Assembly (NCBI RefSeq): GCF_000153405.2
Contig: NC_020802.1
Coordinates: forward strand, 2,988,411-3,052,410
Source of the DNA: Psychromonas sp. CNPT3
Lineage (GTDB): Bacteria > Pseudomonadota > Gammaproteobacteria > Enterobacterales > Psychromonadaceae
Reading direction: 5' to 3'
DNA length: 64,000 nucleotides
Shown one piece after another: positions 30,507 to 39,967 of this stretch. The translations under genes were made by a program, and so were the position numbers. The notes beneath the pieces were generated by a model that was not told the origin of the DNA, did not search any database, and saw only the letters and a program-made list of their open reading frames with translations. Every line of letters starts with the position of its first letter. Position 1 is the stretch's first letter.

Positions 30507-32546
30507 TTATTGTGTTTTTAACCAGTTATCAACACTTGATTCCATTACTTCCATTGGCTGTGCACCATATTTAAGAAGTTGATCATGGAATGCAATCCAA
30601 CTAAATTTATCACCCAGTTGAGTTTGCGCTTTAGCCAATAATTCTCTGATCACTAAGTAACCTGATTTATATGACACAGCCTGACCGACATAAGCTGCAT
30701 AGCGGAAACTTTCTGACTCAATATCGCCGACGCCCATCGCAGAATTAGCATGCATATAGTCACGAGCCTCTTGAATACTCCAGCCTTTAGCATGGATACC
30801 TGTATCAACAGCAAGTCGCATATTACGTAATTGAGCTTCGTTTAGACTACCAAAGTACTGTAACGCATTACATTCTTTAGCATCCAAATAAATCCCACCT
30901 TGGAAGTTTGTGTAATCTAACTCGTCTTTACACATACCCGTAGCATTAACAAATGTTGGTTTGCCATTCTCATCTAACTCTCCATAGATGCTCATTTCTA
31001 AACCAAGCCATTCGGTATATAACGCCCAACCTTCTGAATAAGCGGTATACCAAACATTGCTAATATATCCTGGGATATCTTTTGCAGGATACTCATTTGA
31101 ATAAGCATTTTGGAAGTGATGCCCTGGTGCCGCTTCATGTAATAATAAGGTAGACACATTCCATTTTTGTAAACTGTAATCAGGGTGAGTATTTAAGTTA
31201 AAATGACCACTACCATAAGACGCCACACCAACAGATAATTCAGAGCCAGCAGGAGTAGGCACTATCGTGTAATCGGCTTTAATTGTTTTAAAGTATTCAC
31301 TAACCACTGTATTGGCATCATTTTTAAACTTATTGTAATCAACAAGTGCGGCCTCACAAGCACTAGGGCTCGATGCTACGAGACATGTTTTAGCATAGTC
31401 AGTGTCTTCGGTTGTACGCCCATCACGCTCATAGAAAAATTGCTCACTGTTTAGATAAGCAAAAAATTCTGCAAGATCAATGGTTTCATCGGCTTTCTCA
31501 ATTATAAATACTCTACCTTTTGTAATATTTTTATCTGCATCACGCCAATCAGCCGTTATGGTCTTTCCATGTTTGCTCACAACTAATCTAGCAACTCGCT
31601 CCATCTCAGATTTTGCATCTGCAACTAATGCTTCACCTAATTTATGAAGCTCTTCTGCTGATTTTCCAGTTGTACTGTTACGATCTAACTGCCACTGATA
31701 CCACGCTTTCCCATTTGGTAAATCTCCCCAACCGATATGCTCATCAGTTATACTACCCGTTGCCCCTGTGCCTCGAGCAGAAGCCATTAAATCACCTTCT
31801 ATATAGGTAATAAGGGACTCTATTTCTGCAACTGCATCGTCAACGGTGCGCTCATATTCACTCGTAAAGGCAGGATCATAATCGCCACTTTTTGCTTGAA
31901 TATCTTTTAATCCACCTTTTAGTAGCGCGTAACTATCTTTGCTAATAGTCGAGTCGATACTTTCAAGTAAACGCTGTAAAAGCACTTTAGGTAATGAGCT
32001 ATTTTCCTCTTCACCCAGAGCATATTGCTCATGTAAATTCTTAACCCAAGCCGTAAATTCAACGATAATTTTCATATGATCCTGATAAGCGGCAAGGTCG
32101 CTCTGCGCTGCACCAACCCACTCTGCATTCCATTCAATATAATTATAAAAATGGGTAATAGGAATAGCAAAATTACCGAAACGGACGTTATGGAAAGCCG
32201 CACCACTGATAGCGATATTGCGATCAAATATAAAAGTATCGTAATAAATTTTATCTTCATCAGATAATGTACTGCGATCAATCATTTGTAGTTTTTCAAG
32301 ATATGTTTTATCTAACTCTTCTCGAGCAGAGGCTATTTCATCATTGATAATACCAAATGATGAACTATCCAAAGCGCCTATCGCAGTTTGATAATTAGAG
32401 AAAACGGCTCTCATATCTGCAACCTTTTCTACATCTGGAGATGTAGTAGGTGTAGTAGATGAATCATCATTACATGCGGACAGCGCTGTGATGGCCAATA
32501 AAGCCAATGACAATGAAGACAATCGCATATTACTAATACCTTTCAT
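30507..32546 (-). CDS. DUF885 family lipoprotein, probable metallo-hydrolase
   Basis: The protein is 679 aa with a lipoprotein signal: ALLAITALSACNDD places the lipidated Cys near residue 24, followed by a Ser/Thr/Pro-rich linker. The DUF885 domain fills the rest. Its hallmark LLHEAAPGHHFQN (near residues 468-480) is an HExxPGHH-type putative zinc site. Other members have been linked to peptidase activity, but the substrate is not known here. The ATG at 32546 follows AAGGA by about 8 bases. It is monocistronic, followed by a strong terminator. Confidence 0.85.
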   Translation of the reverse strand: MKGISNMRLSSLSLALLAITALSACNDDSSTTPTTSPDVEKVADMRAVFSNYQTAIGALDSSSFGIINDEIASAREELDKTYLEKLQMIDRSTLSDEDKIYYDTFIFDRNIAISGAAFHNVRFGNFAIPITHFYNYIEWNAEWVGAAQSDLAAYQDHMKIIVEFTAWVKNLHEQYALGEEENSSLPKVLLQRLLESIDSTISKDSYALLKGGLKDIQAKSGDYDPAFTSEYERTVDDAVAEIESLITYIEGDLMASARGTGATGSITDEHIGWGDLPNGKAWYQWQLDRNSTTGKSAEELHKLGEALVADAKSEMERVARLVVSKHGKTITADWRDADKNITKGRVFIIEKADETIDLAEFFAYLNSEQFFYERDGRTTEDTDYAKTCLVASSPSACEAALVDYNKFKNDANTVVSEYFKTIKADYTIVPTPAGSELSVGVASYGSGHFNLNTHPDYSLQKWNVSTLLLHEAAPGHHFQNAYSNEYPAKDIPGYISNVWYTAYSEGWALYTEWLGLEMSIYGELDENGKPTFVNATGMCKDELDYTNFQGGIYLDAKECNALQYFGSLNEAQLRNMRLAVDTGIHAKGWSIQEARDYMHANSAMGVGDIESESFRYAAYVGQAVSYKSGYLVIRELLAKAQTQLGDKFSWIAFHDQLLKYGAQPMEVMESSVDNWLKTQ

Positions 32547-33348
32547 ATTTCTTTCCTTGTGTTTTATAACCCTTAATGAGTAATTCCTTTCGCGTTCAGT
32601 CTAATGGAAGGGCGCACTGATTTTTGTGAAACAATTCACACTGCACAGGTGTTTTTTTGATGTAACTCATATAATTAAAAAATAAACTACAAATTAATAT
32701 TTACTTATTAAAAAGATATTTATTTATATAAAAAAACCAAAAAACCAAACGAAAATGTGACTTTTCCCCATAAAAAATAGGATAACTCAATGTTTTAAGG
32801 ATGATAAAAACAGGAAATGACAAACATAAAAAAGAATAAACCAATAAGTTTCAATGGCTTACAAAGAAAGAAAATCAATAGGATAAATTAAAGGATCAAA
32901 AACAAACTTAAACAGGTTAAAAAAATCACTTGAAAATAGTTTATAAAAAAAGAGGTGGCCAATAATACCGAACTTTGAGATGTATTTTTTTTAGACAAAA
33001 ACATAAAAAATCAATAACTTACAAATCAAAAACTGCATCCTTAAGTCTTGGGGTTTTGATGGGAGATTAAATTTATATCAAATATTTAGAGAGCGCCTTA
33101 GCTGGCTAAAGTCACCCCTTTGGCAAGTGCATTATAAAATAGCAGTAAAAACAAGAAGAACAAATGATGACAATACAGGATAAATTAACAATTTTAAAAA
33201 GTTGTGGCAGAATATTCAATATGCAAACAATAAAGTGTAATAACGCGTCTATAAATTAAAAGTCTCACCAACCATAAAAATTGAGAGCTGAACATAGAAA
33301 TGCTCGAAATTATCTACTTCAGCATTAAACCAATCTCTGTGATAAAAG
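32547..33348. other. 802-bp A-rich intergenic region without a recognised gene
   Basis: The plus strand is strongly A-rich, with many runs such as AAAAAACCAAAAAACC. No ORF of credible composition occurs. A GC-richer patch near 33090-33135 (GCGCCTTAGCTGGC) stands out but matches no RNA family I know. It must hold the promoter of the DUF885 gene at its left end. Confidence 0.5.
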
Positions 33349-34080
33349 TTAATCCATTAAACATTCTAACCCATAAACCAGCGTGTTACGCTTAACTACC
33401 TCTTTACATGCAAGACATATCCCCGGCATAAAAGAGCTGCGGCTTAATGAATTATGTTCAATTTTAAGTGTTTCACTGTGTCCACCAAAAAAGACGGTTT
33501 GTTGTGCGACCACCCCTGGTAAGCGAATAGAATGTATCTTAACACCCTCTAAATCGGCGCCACGTGCCCCTTTAAGTAATTCGTTATCACTGCATTTTGT
33601 CGGGCTTTTTCTACGTGCTGCATTGATTAATTCTGCCGTGCGTATTCCTGTACCTGATGGGCTATCTTCTTTTTCTGGGCTATGCGCTTCAATCACCTCA
33701 ACATCAGGGAAATACTGAGCGGCTTGGGCTGCAAATTTCATCATTAATACCGCACCAATAGAAAAATTAGGCGCAATTAATCCACCACATTTTTTCTCTA
33801 ATGCGAGAGCCTGTAATATTTTAACTTGTTCTTCCTGAAAACCACTGGTACCAATAACCGGACAAGCTCCGGCATTTAAAATTATTTTAGTATTATTAAA
33901 ACCTGCCGATGCAATGGTCAAATCTACCACCACTTGTGCTTGTGTGGCCTTTATCAAAGCCCCTAAATCATCACCCGCATCACACTGCGCAACAACTTCA
34001 AGCTCACTATCATTGTTAACAGCTTGTACAGCTTCACGGCCCATGCGCCCTTTAGCCCCATTAATAATCACTTTTATCAT
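33349..34080 (-). CDS. dapB: 4-hydroxy-tetrahydrodipicolinate reductase
   Basis: DapB reduces the cyclic intermediate in the lysine and diaminopimelate pathway. The nucleotide-binding NGAKGRMGREAV lies near residues 7-18. The active-site stretch reads EAHSPEKEDSPSGTG near 137-151. It keeps the catalytic His and Lys but has Ser where many enzymes have a second His. At 243 aa it is shorter than the 273-aa E. coli form. It is followed upstream by two small genes on the same strand. Confidence 0.92.
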   Translation of the reverse strand: MIKVIINGAKGRMGREAVQAVNNDSELEVVAQCDAGDDLGALIKATQAQVVVDLTIASAGFNNTKIILNAGACPVIGTSGFQEEQVKILQALALEKKCGGLIAPNFSIGAVLMMKFAAQAAQYFPDVEVIEAHSPEKEDSPSGTGIRTAELINAARRKSPTKCSDNELLKGARGADLEGVKIHSIRLPGVVAQQTVFFGGHSETLKIEHNSLSRSSFMPGICLACKEVVKRNTLVYGLECLMD

Positions 34081-34089
34081 GTTTAATTC

Positions 34090-34419
34090 CTATTTCATTA
34101 CGAATAAATACACTACAAAAAAACTCCAGCTTAGCGCCAATAAAGCCCAAGCTAAACGTGCCTGTGTATTTTTCTGGGGAACGTTTAATGTGGGAGGCAA
34201 CTCGTCTGTTGTCGTTTTTTGACGTTTCTTTTTCGCTTTATCTGCTTGGCGTAATTTACTTTTAGCACTTTTTTTATATTCTGCGATGCCTTTTTGAATA
34301 CCTTGTGCGACTAAACGTGTTTGCTCTTTAGTTTGCCCTTCTTTTTGGCTCTTTTTAGCAAGGCGCAATGCTTCCGTTTCTGTTTCAACAGAAACATCCC
34401 CTTTTTTTAACTTTGTCAT
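34090..34419 (-). CDS. DUF2956 family protein
   Basis: The 109-aa protein has a Lys/Glu/Gln-rich N-terminal two thirds, probably helical (about residues 5-70), and one C-terminal membrane segment (ALLALSWSFFVVYLFVM, about 91-107). This fits the DUF2956 family seen in Vibrio and relatives, which has no known function. It starts 2 bases after the stop of the next small gene and ends 9 bp before dapB, so the three are likely co-transcribed. Confidence 0.75.
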   Translation of the reverse strand: MTKLKKGDVSVETETEALRLAKKSQKEGQTKEQTRLVAQGIQKGIAEYKKSAKSKLRQADKAKKKRQKTTTDELPPTLNVPQKNTQARLAWALLALSWSFFVVYLFVMK

Positions 34420-34421
34420 TA

Positions 34422-34640
34422 TCAGCTACTCTTATCATTAATAATTTTGGAGCGTTTTAATGCTTTTTGAGTGATCATTTGTAAAAAATGCTCTGGATCA
34501 TCATACTGATAATCAACTAAATGGCCTACTAACTTTGCAACAATTTGCTGCGTTTGCTTAATTTCCACATGCGTTCTCCCACAACCTTGGCATCGGTCTC
34601 CCGCACTGGTACATTGACTGGTACATCGACTAAACTTCAT
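34422..34640 (-). CDS. Small cysteine-rich protein, DUF1289-like
   Basis: The 72-aa protein has five cysteines near its N-terminus, in CTSQC and CQGCGRTHVEI (about residues 6-27). The CxGCxRTxxEI signature resembles DUF1289 proteins, which are thought to bind a metal. No function is known. It is the first of three closely spaced minus-strand genes with the DUF2956 gene and dapB. Confidence 0.7.
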   Translation of the reverse strand: MKFSRCTSQCTSAGDRCQGCGRTHVEIKQTQQIVAKLVGHLVDYQYDDPEHFLQMITQKALKRSKIINDKSS

Positions 34641-34768
34641 GTTTTTATCCTCATATAATGAGATCTATTCGCACAGTAAGATAGTTTGTGCCAAGATCCA
34701 AGTGTCGCTCTAAAAATAAACGGCTCATTTATATATTTTAACATTTTTTAAACATTTAAGGAGAACAC

Positions 34769-35200
34769 ATGATCTTTCAATTAGATAAGCGACTAGAAAA
34801 AGATTGCTTTAAACTTGCGGAAACAGAGCATTGTCTTTGGCTATTGCTCAATAACAAGTATTTCCCTTGGTTTATTATTGTGCCTAAAACAGAGACCATT
34901 GAATTATTTCAATTATCATCCGCGCAACAACTTAACTTACAAAAAGAAACAAACCTACTCAGTGCTTTTATTCAATATGCTTTCACGATCGATAAATTAA
35001 ATATAGCGAGCATCGGTAATATAGTACAACAAATGCACGTGCATATTATTGGCAGAAGTCAGTCGGACTTATGCTGGCCTGGGGTAGTTTGGGGATGCTC
35101 ACACCACGAAGAATATCCACACAAAGAAGCCCAAGAGATCAAAGAAAAGTTAATGTTTTTTTGTAAAGAACAAGCATTTAACAACATACAATATATATAA
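34769..35200 (+). CDS. HIT-family protein
   Basis: The histidine triad is MHVHIIGRSQ near residues 89-98, in a 143-aa protein of the HIT nucleotide hydrolase/transferase superfamily. The substrate cannot be told from sequence; related bacterial proteins hydrolyse nucleoside phosphoramidates or dinucleotides. The ATG follows AAGGAGA. It precedes the HDOD gene on the same strand by 92 bp. Confidence 0.87.
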   Translation: MIFQLDKRLEKDCFKLAETEHCLWLLLNNKYFPWFIIVPKTETIELFQLSSAQQLNLQKETNLLSAFIQYAFTIDKLNIASIGNIVQQMHVHIIGRSQSDLCWPGVVWGCSHHEEYPHKEAQEIKEKLMFFCKEQAFNNIQYI

Positions 35201-35292
35201 AATAAGCAAAGAACGCTTTAGTGTGTGGCCTTTATCACTTACAATGATATTTTTATATCATTATTAAGTAACTCACATAAGGACTGTGTTTC

Positions 35293-36120
35293 ATGGACAT
35301 TTCAAAACTTTTTAAAGAGGTGAAGCAACTCCCCGTTTTACCCATCCTCTTATTAGAATTGATGGAAAGTTTTGCCAATGAAGACACCAGTGTAAATGAC
35401 ATTGCTAAAAAAATAGGAATGGATCAAGGCATTAGTGCGAAAGTTATCCGCATGGCTAACTCCGTTGCTTATCGACGAGGCAAAGAGGTCAACTCTATCT
35501 CACAAGCCGTTATTCGTCTTGGCTTTAATCAAGTACGTAGTATTGTCGTCGCAGCCACTTTATCAAATGTGTTTCCAGACACGCCAGGATTTGATAAAAA
35601 CCAATTTTGGAAAGATACCTTTAGTATTGCCAGCATAGCGAAAACCTTTGCAGGACATACGAACGTTGATCCCGAAACGGCTTTTACTTGCGCAATGATG
35701 CACAATATTGGAGAGTTACTCCTACAAATTTTAAGACCCGATGAGTGTGGTTTAGTTGCAATGTCGATTGACCTTGGCACACCTAAATTATCAGCTCAAC
35801 GCGAGATCTTTGGCTTTGATCACAGCCAAGTCGGAGTGAAACTCGCCCTTTATTGGCAGTTTTCAGATGTATTTTGCCGCGCTATCGAACAACAACTGAA
35901 CCCTCTTTCTTTTGATCCACCTTCGTCAGAAGCCGTTTTGATCCGCCTTGCTGTCTTTACGCATTTTGCATGGCAAGCCAACTTACCCGCAGAGATGATA
36001 GTGGCACGCTTCCCTATTTCTCTTATTGATAACTTACAGTTAAATAAAGCAGGCTTAGTCGAAGAATTTTCAACCATGCTTGATGAAGCAGACGCCCTGT
36101 CACGCTTAATGTCTGCATAA
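35293..36120 (+). CDS. HDOD-domain signalling protein
   Basis: The HDOD domain covers about residues 5-210, with LPVLPILLLELMESF at the start and MMHNIGELLLQ near 136-146. HDOD proteins are catalytically inactive relatives of HD phosphohydrolases, often linked to stress, c-di-GMP or competence signalling. The protein is 275 aa with no receiver or GGDEF domain. The ATG follows AAGGA. There is no obvious partner gene. Confidence 0.85.
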   Translation: MDISKLFKEVKQLPVLPILLLELMESFANEDTSVNDIAKKIGMDQGISAKVIRMANSVAYRRGKEVNSISQAVIRLGFNQVRSIVVAATLSNVFPDTPGFDKNQFWKDTFSIASIAKTFAGHTNVDPETAFTCAMMHNIGELLLQILRPDECGLVAMSIDLGTPKLSAQREIFGFDHSQVGVKLALYWQFSDVFCRAIEQQLNPLSFDPPSSEAVLIRLAVFTHFAWQANLPAEMIVARFPISLIDNLQLNKAGLVEEFSTMLDEADALSRLMSA

Positions 36121-36166
36121 TACTTATTTAATCTCTATTGCTAAGATAAGCACATAAAGATGTTTT

Positions 36167-36350
36167 ATATATAGCAGTGATACGTCAAGAGCCAAAGAGC
36201 AAGCAAAGTTGGGCTTGATCTTTGGTGACATTCTCTAATAGCTCCTCTGCATTGCAACCCATGGATAAACACTCCGCTTAACAAGGGTTGTGCCTTTAAT
36301 TATTATCATAGCGAGTGCCAGATAATGCATCTTGAGGTAACATGGGCACA
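36167..36350. repeat. Degenerate full-length copy of repeat family B upstream of yicC
   Basis: The left end (TATATAGCAGTGATACGTCA) and right end (GCATCTTGAGGTAACATGGG) are divergent inverted copies of the termini of the element at 60936-61114. Both have GCAAGC...TTGGGCTT just inside the left end. A CAACCC...GGGTTG hairpin lies in the middle. It ends 35 bases before yicC. Confidence 0.6.
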
Positions 36351-36384
36351 CTTACTAAGTGAAATGATACAAAAGGAATAAATA

Positions 36385-37248
36385 ATGATTTACAGTATGA
36401 CCGCCTTCGCTCGAAAACAGATCCAAGGAGACTGGGGAACCGCAGTTTGGGAAATACGCTCTGTTAATCAACGCTATTTAGAAACCTACTTCCGACTGCC
36501 TGAGCAATTTCGAGGCTTAGAGCTAAAACTAAAAAATACGTTCAAGCAACACCTACAACGTGGAAAAATAGAATGCCACTTACGCTTTGAAAGCAACGAA
36601 GTAAACCCCAAAGGACTTAGCTTAAATAATGAGCTTGCCTTACAAGTGATAGAAAAAGCGCAGTGGGTTGTTGCACAAACAGGATCCGGAAGTATCGATC
36701 CTTTAGCCATTTTAAAGTGGCCGGGTGTCCTACAAGCGCCAGAGCAAGATGTAGATGCTATCAGCATTGATTTAATGCAGGGTTTTGAAGCAACATTAGA
36801 AGACTTTATCGCAGCCCGTGCAGCCGAAGGTGAAAACCTTGCACAAATGATAAAAATTCGTTTAGACGCGATTGCAGAGCAAGTCACTATTGTGCAGGCT
36901 TTTATGCCCGAAATTAAAATTTGGCAAAAAGAGCGAATTTTAAAAAAATTCAGTGATGCATGCGTAGATTTAGATAGTACCCGCGTCGAGCAAGAGCTCG
37001 TACTACTCACGCAAAAATCAGATGTTGCAGAAGAGTTAGACCGATTAGTCTCTCACATCAGTGAAGCACACAATGTTCTCAATAAAGGAGGCGCTGTTGG
37101 TCGCCGCCTCGACTTTATGATGCAAGAATTTAACCGTGAAGCTAATACGCTTGGCTCTAAAGCCATCAACACCGACATCACAGCAGCGGCCGTTGAATGC
37201 AAAGTACTGATAGAGCAAATGCGCGAACAGGTACAGAACATAGAGTGA
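36385..37248 (+). CDS. yicC: YicC family endoribonuclease-type protein
   Basis: The 287-aa protein opens IYSMTAFARKQ and ends in the DUF1732 C-terminal domain (about 205-287) with GRRLDFMMQEFNREANTLGSK split across its core. E. coli YicC has been reported to act in degradation of the small RNA RyhB, and family members have RNase activity. The ATG follows AAAGGAAT. The gene lies just left of the first yggL copy and the glycan island. Confidence 0.92.
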   Translation: MIYSMTAFARKQIQGDWGTAVWEIRSVNQRYLETYFRLPEQFRGLELKLKNTFKQHLQRGKIECHLRFESNEVNPKGLSLNNELALQVIEKAQWVVAQTGSGSIDPLAILKWPGVLQAPEQDVDAISIDLMQGFEATLEDFIAARAAEGENLAQMIKIRLDAIAEQVTIVQAFMPEIKIWQKERILKKFSDACVDLDSTRVEQELVLLTQKSDVAEELDRLVSHISEAHNVLNKGGAVGRRLDFMMQEFNREANTLGSKAINTDITAAAVECKVLIEQMREQVQNIE

Positions 37249-37520
37249 TGTTTTAACTGCTTTCTGATTGTTAATCATTACAACGTAATGCCTTACATAA
37301 GGGGTTTCGTTGTTTTGATTGATTCTGGGATGTTCTTTTTAATTTATGGTAATGTGATGACACATTAAATCCTGCACGGACACCGTTCTTTTGACGAAAG
37401 TTGATAGTAATAATGGATCCAATGAAACCACCGATACGAGTCCGAGGTTCCACCGAAATTTACGTGATATTGGTAAGCAATATATTTAATAGCTAACAAA
37501 TGAAATGAGAGAGAATAAAA

Positions 37521-37865
37521 ATGAAAATTGAGCAAACTGTAAAAAGAAATCGTAGACTCCGCAAAAAATTATATGTTGGTGAATTTACCATTTATGGGTT
37601 TGAAGCATCAATGAGCTTCTCCGATATTGATGAAGATATTTTAGACACTTTTTTAGATGAAATGGTGGACTTTGTTGAAGCTAGAAATCTGCTGATAAGT
37701 TTCGGTGGCGGTACCGATGCTCTCAACGCATTTGTATGTTCAAGCGATCGTTATGGCTCAGCCTCTGATGATGATCGTGATGCACTTTCAACTTGGTTAA
37801 AGACAAAGTCCTTTATTAAAGATATAGACATTGACGCTTTAGTTGATGCAAATTACGCTTTTTAA
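37521..37865 (+). CDS. yggL: YggL (DUF469) family protein, left copy
   Basis: YggL is a small protein reported to bind the 50S ribosomal subunit. This copy has 114 aa with the basic start KRNRRLRKKLYVGEF and the acidic rest of the family. From base 37542 to 37860 it is identical to 45392-45710. Only the first seven codons or so and the last codon differ between the copies. It has a GAGAGAG ribosome site. A terminator hairpin follows. Confidence 0.88.
   Translation: MKIEQTVKRNRRLRKKLYVGEFTIYGFEASMSFSDIDEDILDTFLDEMVDFVEARNLLISFGGGTDALNAFVCSSDRYGSASDDDRDALSTWLKTKSFIKDIDIDALVDANYAF
37542..37860 (+). repeat. 319-bp perfect direct repeat, left copy
   Basis: By visual alignment every base matches 45392-45710 at a constant offset of 7850. 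The repeat covers nearly all of yggL and brackets the glycan island. Confidence 0.93.
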
Positions 37866-37876
37866 GTAACATGTAG

Positions 37877-37908
37877 TGCTTGCTGAGGATTTATATCCTT
37901 AGCAAGCA
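37877..37908 (+). terminator. Terminator after left yggL
   Basis: TGCTTGCT and AGCAAGCA arms, extended by AGGAT/ATCCT, are followed by TGTTCTTATT. Confidence 0.75.
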
Positions 37909-38331
37909 TGTTCTTATTAAAGCTAAAATCACATTGTAGATATTAAAAAAATATTTATTTCGAGCGGTGTATCGAGTTGTTCGTAAACATTTTCTAACCT
38001 CGGCATTACCTGAGAGGACGCTCCCGCATTCTCATTACTAATTATAGATACATACTAGCAATAGGTTGATTTACAAACGCGGCCCTTGATATAAAAAAAC
38101 AATATGCTTAACCCTCTTAATACCAGTATAAATTACCAATATTCATTCGTATTTCAATTGATATCATTATTTAATTTACGGCACACGCAAATTACTATCA
38201 AAAGTATCCCCGTATTACTTAAGTGCTTTCGTTGAGCTACCACTCTCTGTTTAGAGCGACATGTAAAAAGGTCAAATAACCCCCCTTTTAAACTTAAATT
38301 CCCTAGGAAAAAAATAATTTAATGATAATAT
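37909..38331. other. Leader region of the glycan island, no gene seen
   Basis: About 420 bases of AT-rich sequence without a credible ORF separate the left yggL from the first island gene. I found no clear JUMPstart/ops element. The island promoter probably lies here. Confidence 0.45.
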
Positions 38332-39147
38332 GTGTGTTATTTATATCTCATATTATCATGGTGGTTAGGATTGGAAACTAGAAATGCTTTAATCGGATAT
38401 TCCGGATTTGTTGGTACAACGTTATTAAAACAAATTAACTTTGATGCGTTATACCGGTCCACAAATATATCCGATATTCAAGATAAAACCTATGATACCG
38501 TTGTCTGTGCAGGTGCCCCTGCCGTCAAGTGGATAGCCAATAAAAACCCAGAACAAGATAAGCGATCTATTGATTCTTTAATCTCATACATATCGACTAT
38601 CAAATGTAATCGTTTTATTTTAATAAGTACTGTGGATGTATTTAAAGATCCACTATTCGCAGTCGAATCCACTCCAGTAGATACAACAGGATTACACACC
38701 TATGGATTAAATAGGTGTAAGTTAGAAGAATTCGTAAAAACACATTTTGATGATTATCTTATTGTTCGTCTACCTGGTCTAGTTGGGCCTGGTTTGAAAA
38801 AAAATGTGATTTATGACTTTTTAAATAACAATAATATAAATGCTATAGATCACCGAGGTGTATTCCAGTTTTACCCCATGGTCAATCTTTGGTCTGACAT
38901 AAAAATTGCAATGCATAACCGTTGTAAATTAATCCATCTAACTTCAGAGCCGATTTCTGTACATGAAATTGCTAATGAATGCTTCAATATTGATTTTATA
39001 AATGAATTGGATAACCAAGTCGCTAAATATGATTTTAGAAGTACATTTTCGAATTTATATAATAGTGAATCTGCATACCAATATTCAAAAAAAGAAATTA
39101 TATTAGCTATCCGTTGTTATGCCCAATCAGAACAAAAAAGACTATAA
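38332..39147 (+). CDS. NAD(P)-dependent sugar epimerase/reductase-like protein (SDR)
   Basis: A Rossmann motif GYSGFVG (about residues 23-29) opens an extended-SDR fold like RmlD or NAD-dependent epimerases. VRLPGLVGPGLKKN (about 146-159) fits the substrate-binding part. The usual YxxxK reads YGLNR-CK, so Arg replaces the expected Lys unless the alignment slips by two. The true start is unclear: the ATG at 38332 or a later TTG near 38371. It leads the island operon, 3 bp before the next gene. The substrate is probably a nucleotide-linked sugar (inference). Confidence 0.75.
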   Translation: MCYLYLILSWWLGLETRNALIGYSGFVGTTLLKQINFDALYRSTNISDIQDKTYDTVVCAGAPAVKWIANKNPEQDKRSIDSLISYISTIKCNRFILISTVDVFKDPLFAVESTPVDTTGLHTYGLNRCKLEEFVKTHFDDYLIVRLPGLVGPGLKKNVIYDFLNNNNINAIDHRGVFQFYPMVNLWSDIKIAMHNRCKLIHLTSEPISVHEIANECFNIDFINELDNQVAKYDFRSTFSNLYNSESAYQYSKKEIILAIRCYAQSEQKRL

Positions 39148-39150
39148 CTA

Positions 39151-39966
39151 ATGATATCTATTTCAAACATAGCTTGGGATGTTTCCCTTGATAAAGATGT
39201 CGCTGAAATATTGGTTAACAGTGGAGTGTCCTATATTGATATTGCACCACCAAAATATTTTAACAATATCCATAAAATTAAAGATGACGAAATAATAAAG
39301 GTTAAGAAATATTGGCTTAATCAAGGGATAACACCTCTAGGCATGCAATCATTATTGTTTGGCACTAATGGATTAAATGTATTTGGTACACTTGCCGTAC
39401 AAAATAAACTTTTAGCACACCTTGCTGATATTTGCCATATAGGTAATATATTAGGCGCTCGTAAACTTGTTTTTGGCTCTCCTAAAAATCGCGACAGAAG
39501 CCATTTAAGTGATAAACAGACTATTGAAACATCCTGTTGTTTCTTTAATCGCTTAGGGGACATAGCTAGGGCGAGTGATGTTGTTATTTGTTTAGAGCCA
39601 AATCCAGAGTGTTATCAATCTAACTTTATGACAAACAGTATAGAAACGGCAGATATGGTTAAAGCTATAAATCATACAAATATTCGAATGCAACTCGATA
39701 TAGGAGCAATGGATATAAATAATGAATCCGCCGATGATATTATTAAACATGTAGCACCTTTTGTTCATCATATTCATATTAGCGAACCACAATTGGCACC
39801 TCTCAATATCAATAACTCATTTCACAGAAAAGCATCCGCAGCTATACAACAGTATTTACCCAATATGCCGATGACTATTGAGATGCTCACAACGTCTCCA
39901 TCAATGACACTAAAAGAAATTGAACAATCAATTAATTTAATAAAAACAATTTATCTGGATGATTAA
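39151..39966 (+). CDS. Sugar phosphate isomerase/epimerase-like TIM barrel protein
   Basis: The 271-aa protein has the AP-endonuclease-2/xylose-isomerase-like TIM barrel pattern. CLEPNPECY (about 149-157) supplies the conserved Glu, MQLDIGAMDIN (about 180-190) an Asp, HIHISEPQ (about 208-215) a His and Glu, and TIEML a final Glu. These form a likely divalent metal site. Family members isomerise or dehydrate sugars and inositols. Here it sits between an SDR and a flippase-like gene, suggesting sugar modification. The substrate is unknown. Confidence 0.78.
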   Translation: MISISNIAWDVSLDKDVAEILVNSGVSYIDIAPPKYFNNIHKIKDDEIIKVKKYWLNQGITPLGMQSLLFGTNGLNVFGTLAVQNKLLAHLADICHIGNILGARKLVFGSPKNRDRSHLSDKQTIETSCCFFNRLGDIARASDVVICLEPNPECYQSNFMTNSIETADMVKAINHTNIRMQLDIGAMDINNESADDIIKHVAPFVHHIHISEPQLAPLNINNSFHRKASAAIQQYLPNMPMTIEMLTTSPSMTLKEIEQSINLIKTIYLDD

Positions 39967-39967
39967 C

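Noticed and set aside
36486..37010. 174-codon minus-strand ORF opposite yicC
   Set aside because: A shadow of a well-conserved yicC frame, Ser/Cys-rich without any motif.
37271..37453. 60-codon minus-strand ORF between yicC and yggL
   Set aside because: No recognised domain and no good ribosome site; kept only as a possible remnant in the findings.
37909..38331. JUMPstart/ops element for the glycan operon
   Set aside because: GGCGGTAGC-type sequence is absent; a GAGCGGTGTATC segment near 37960 is too different.
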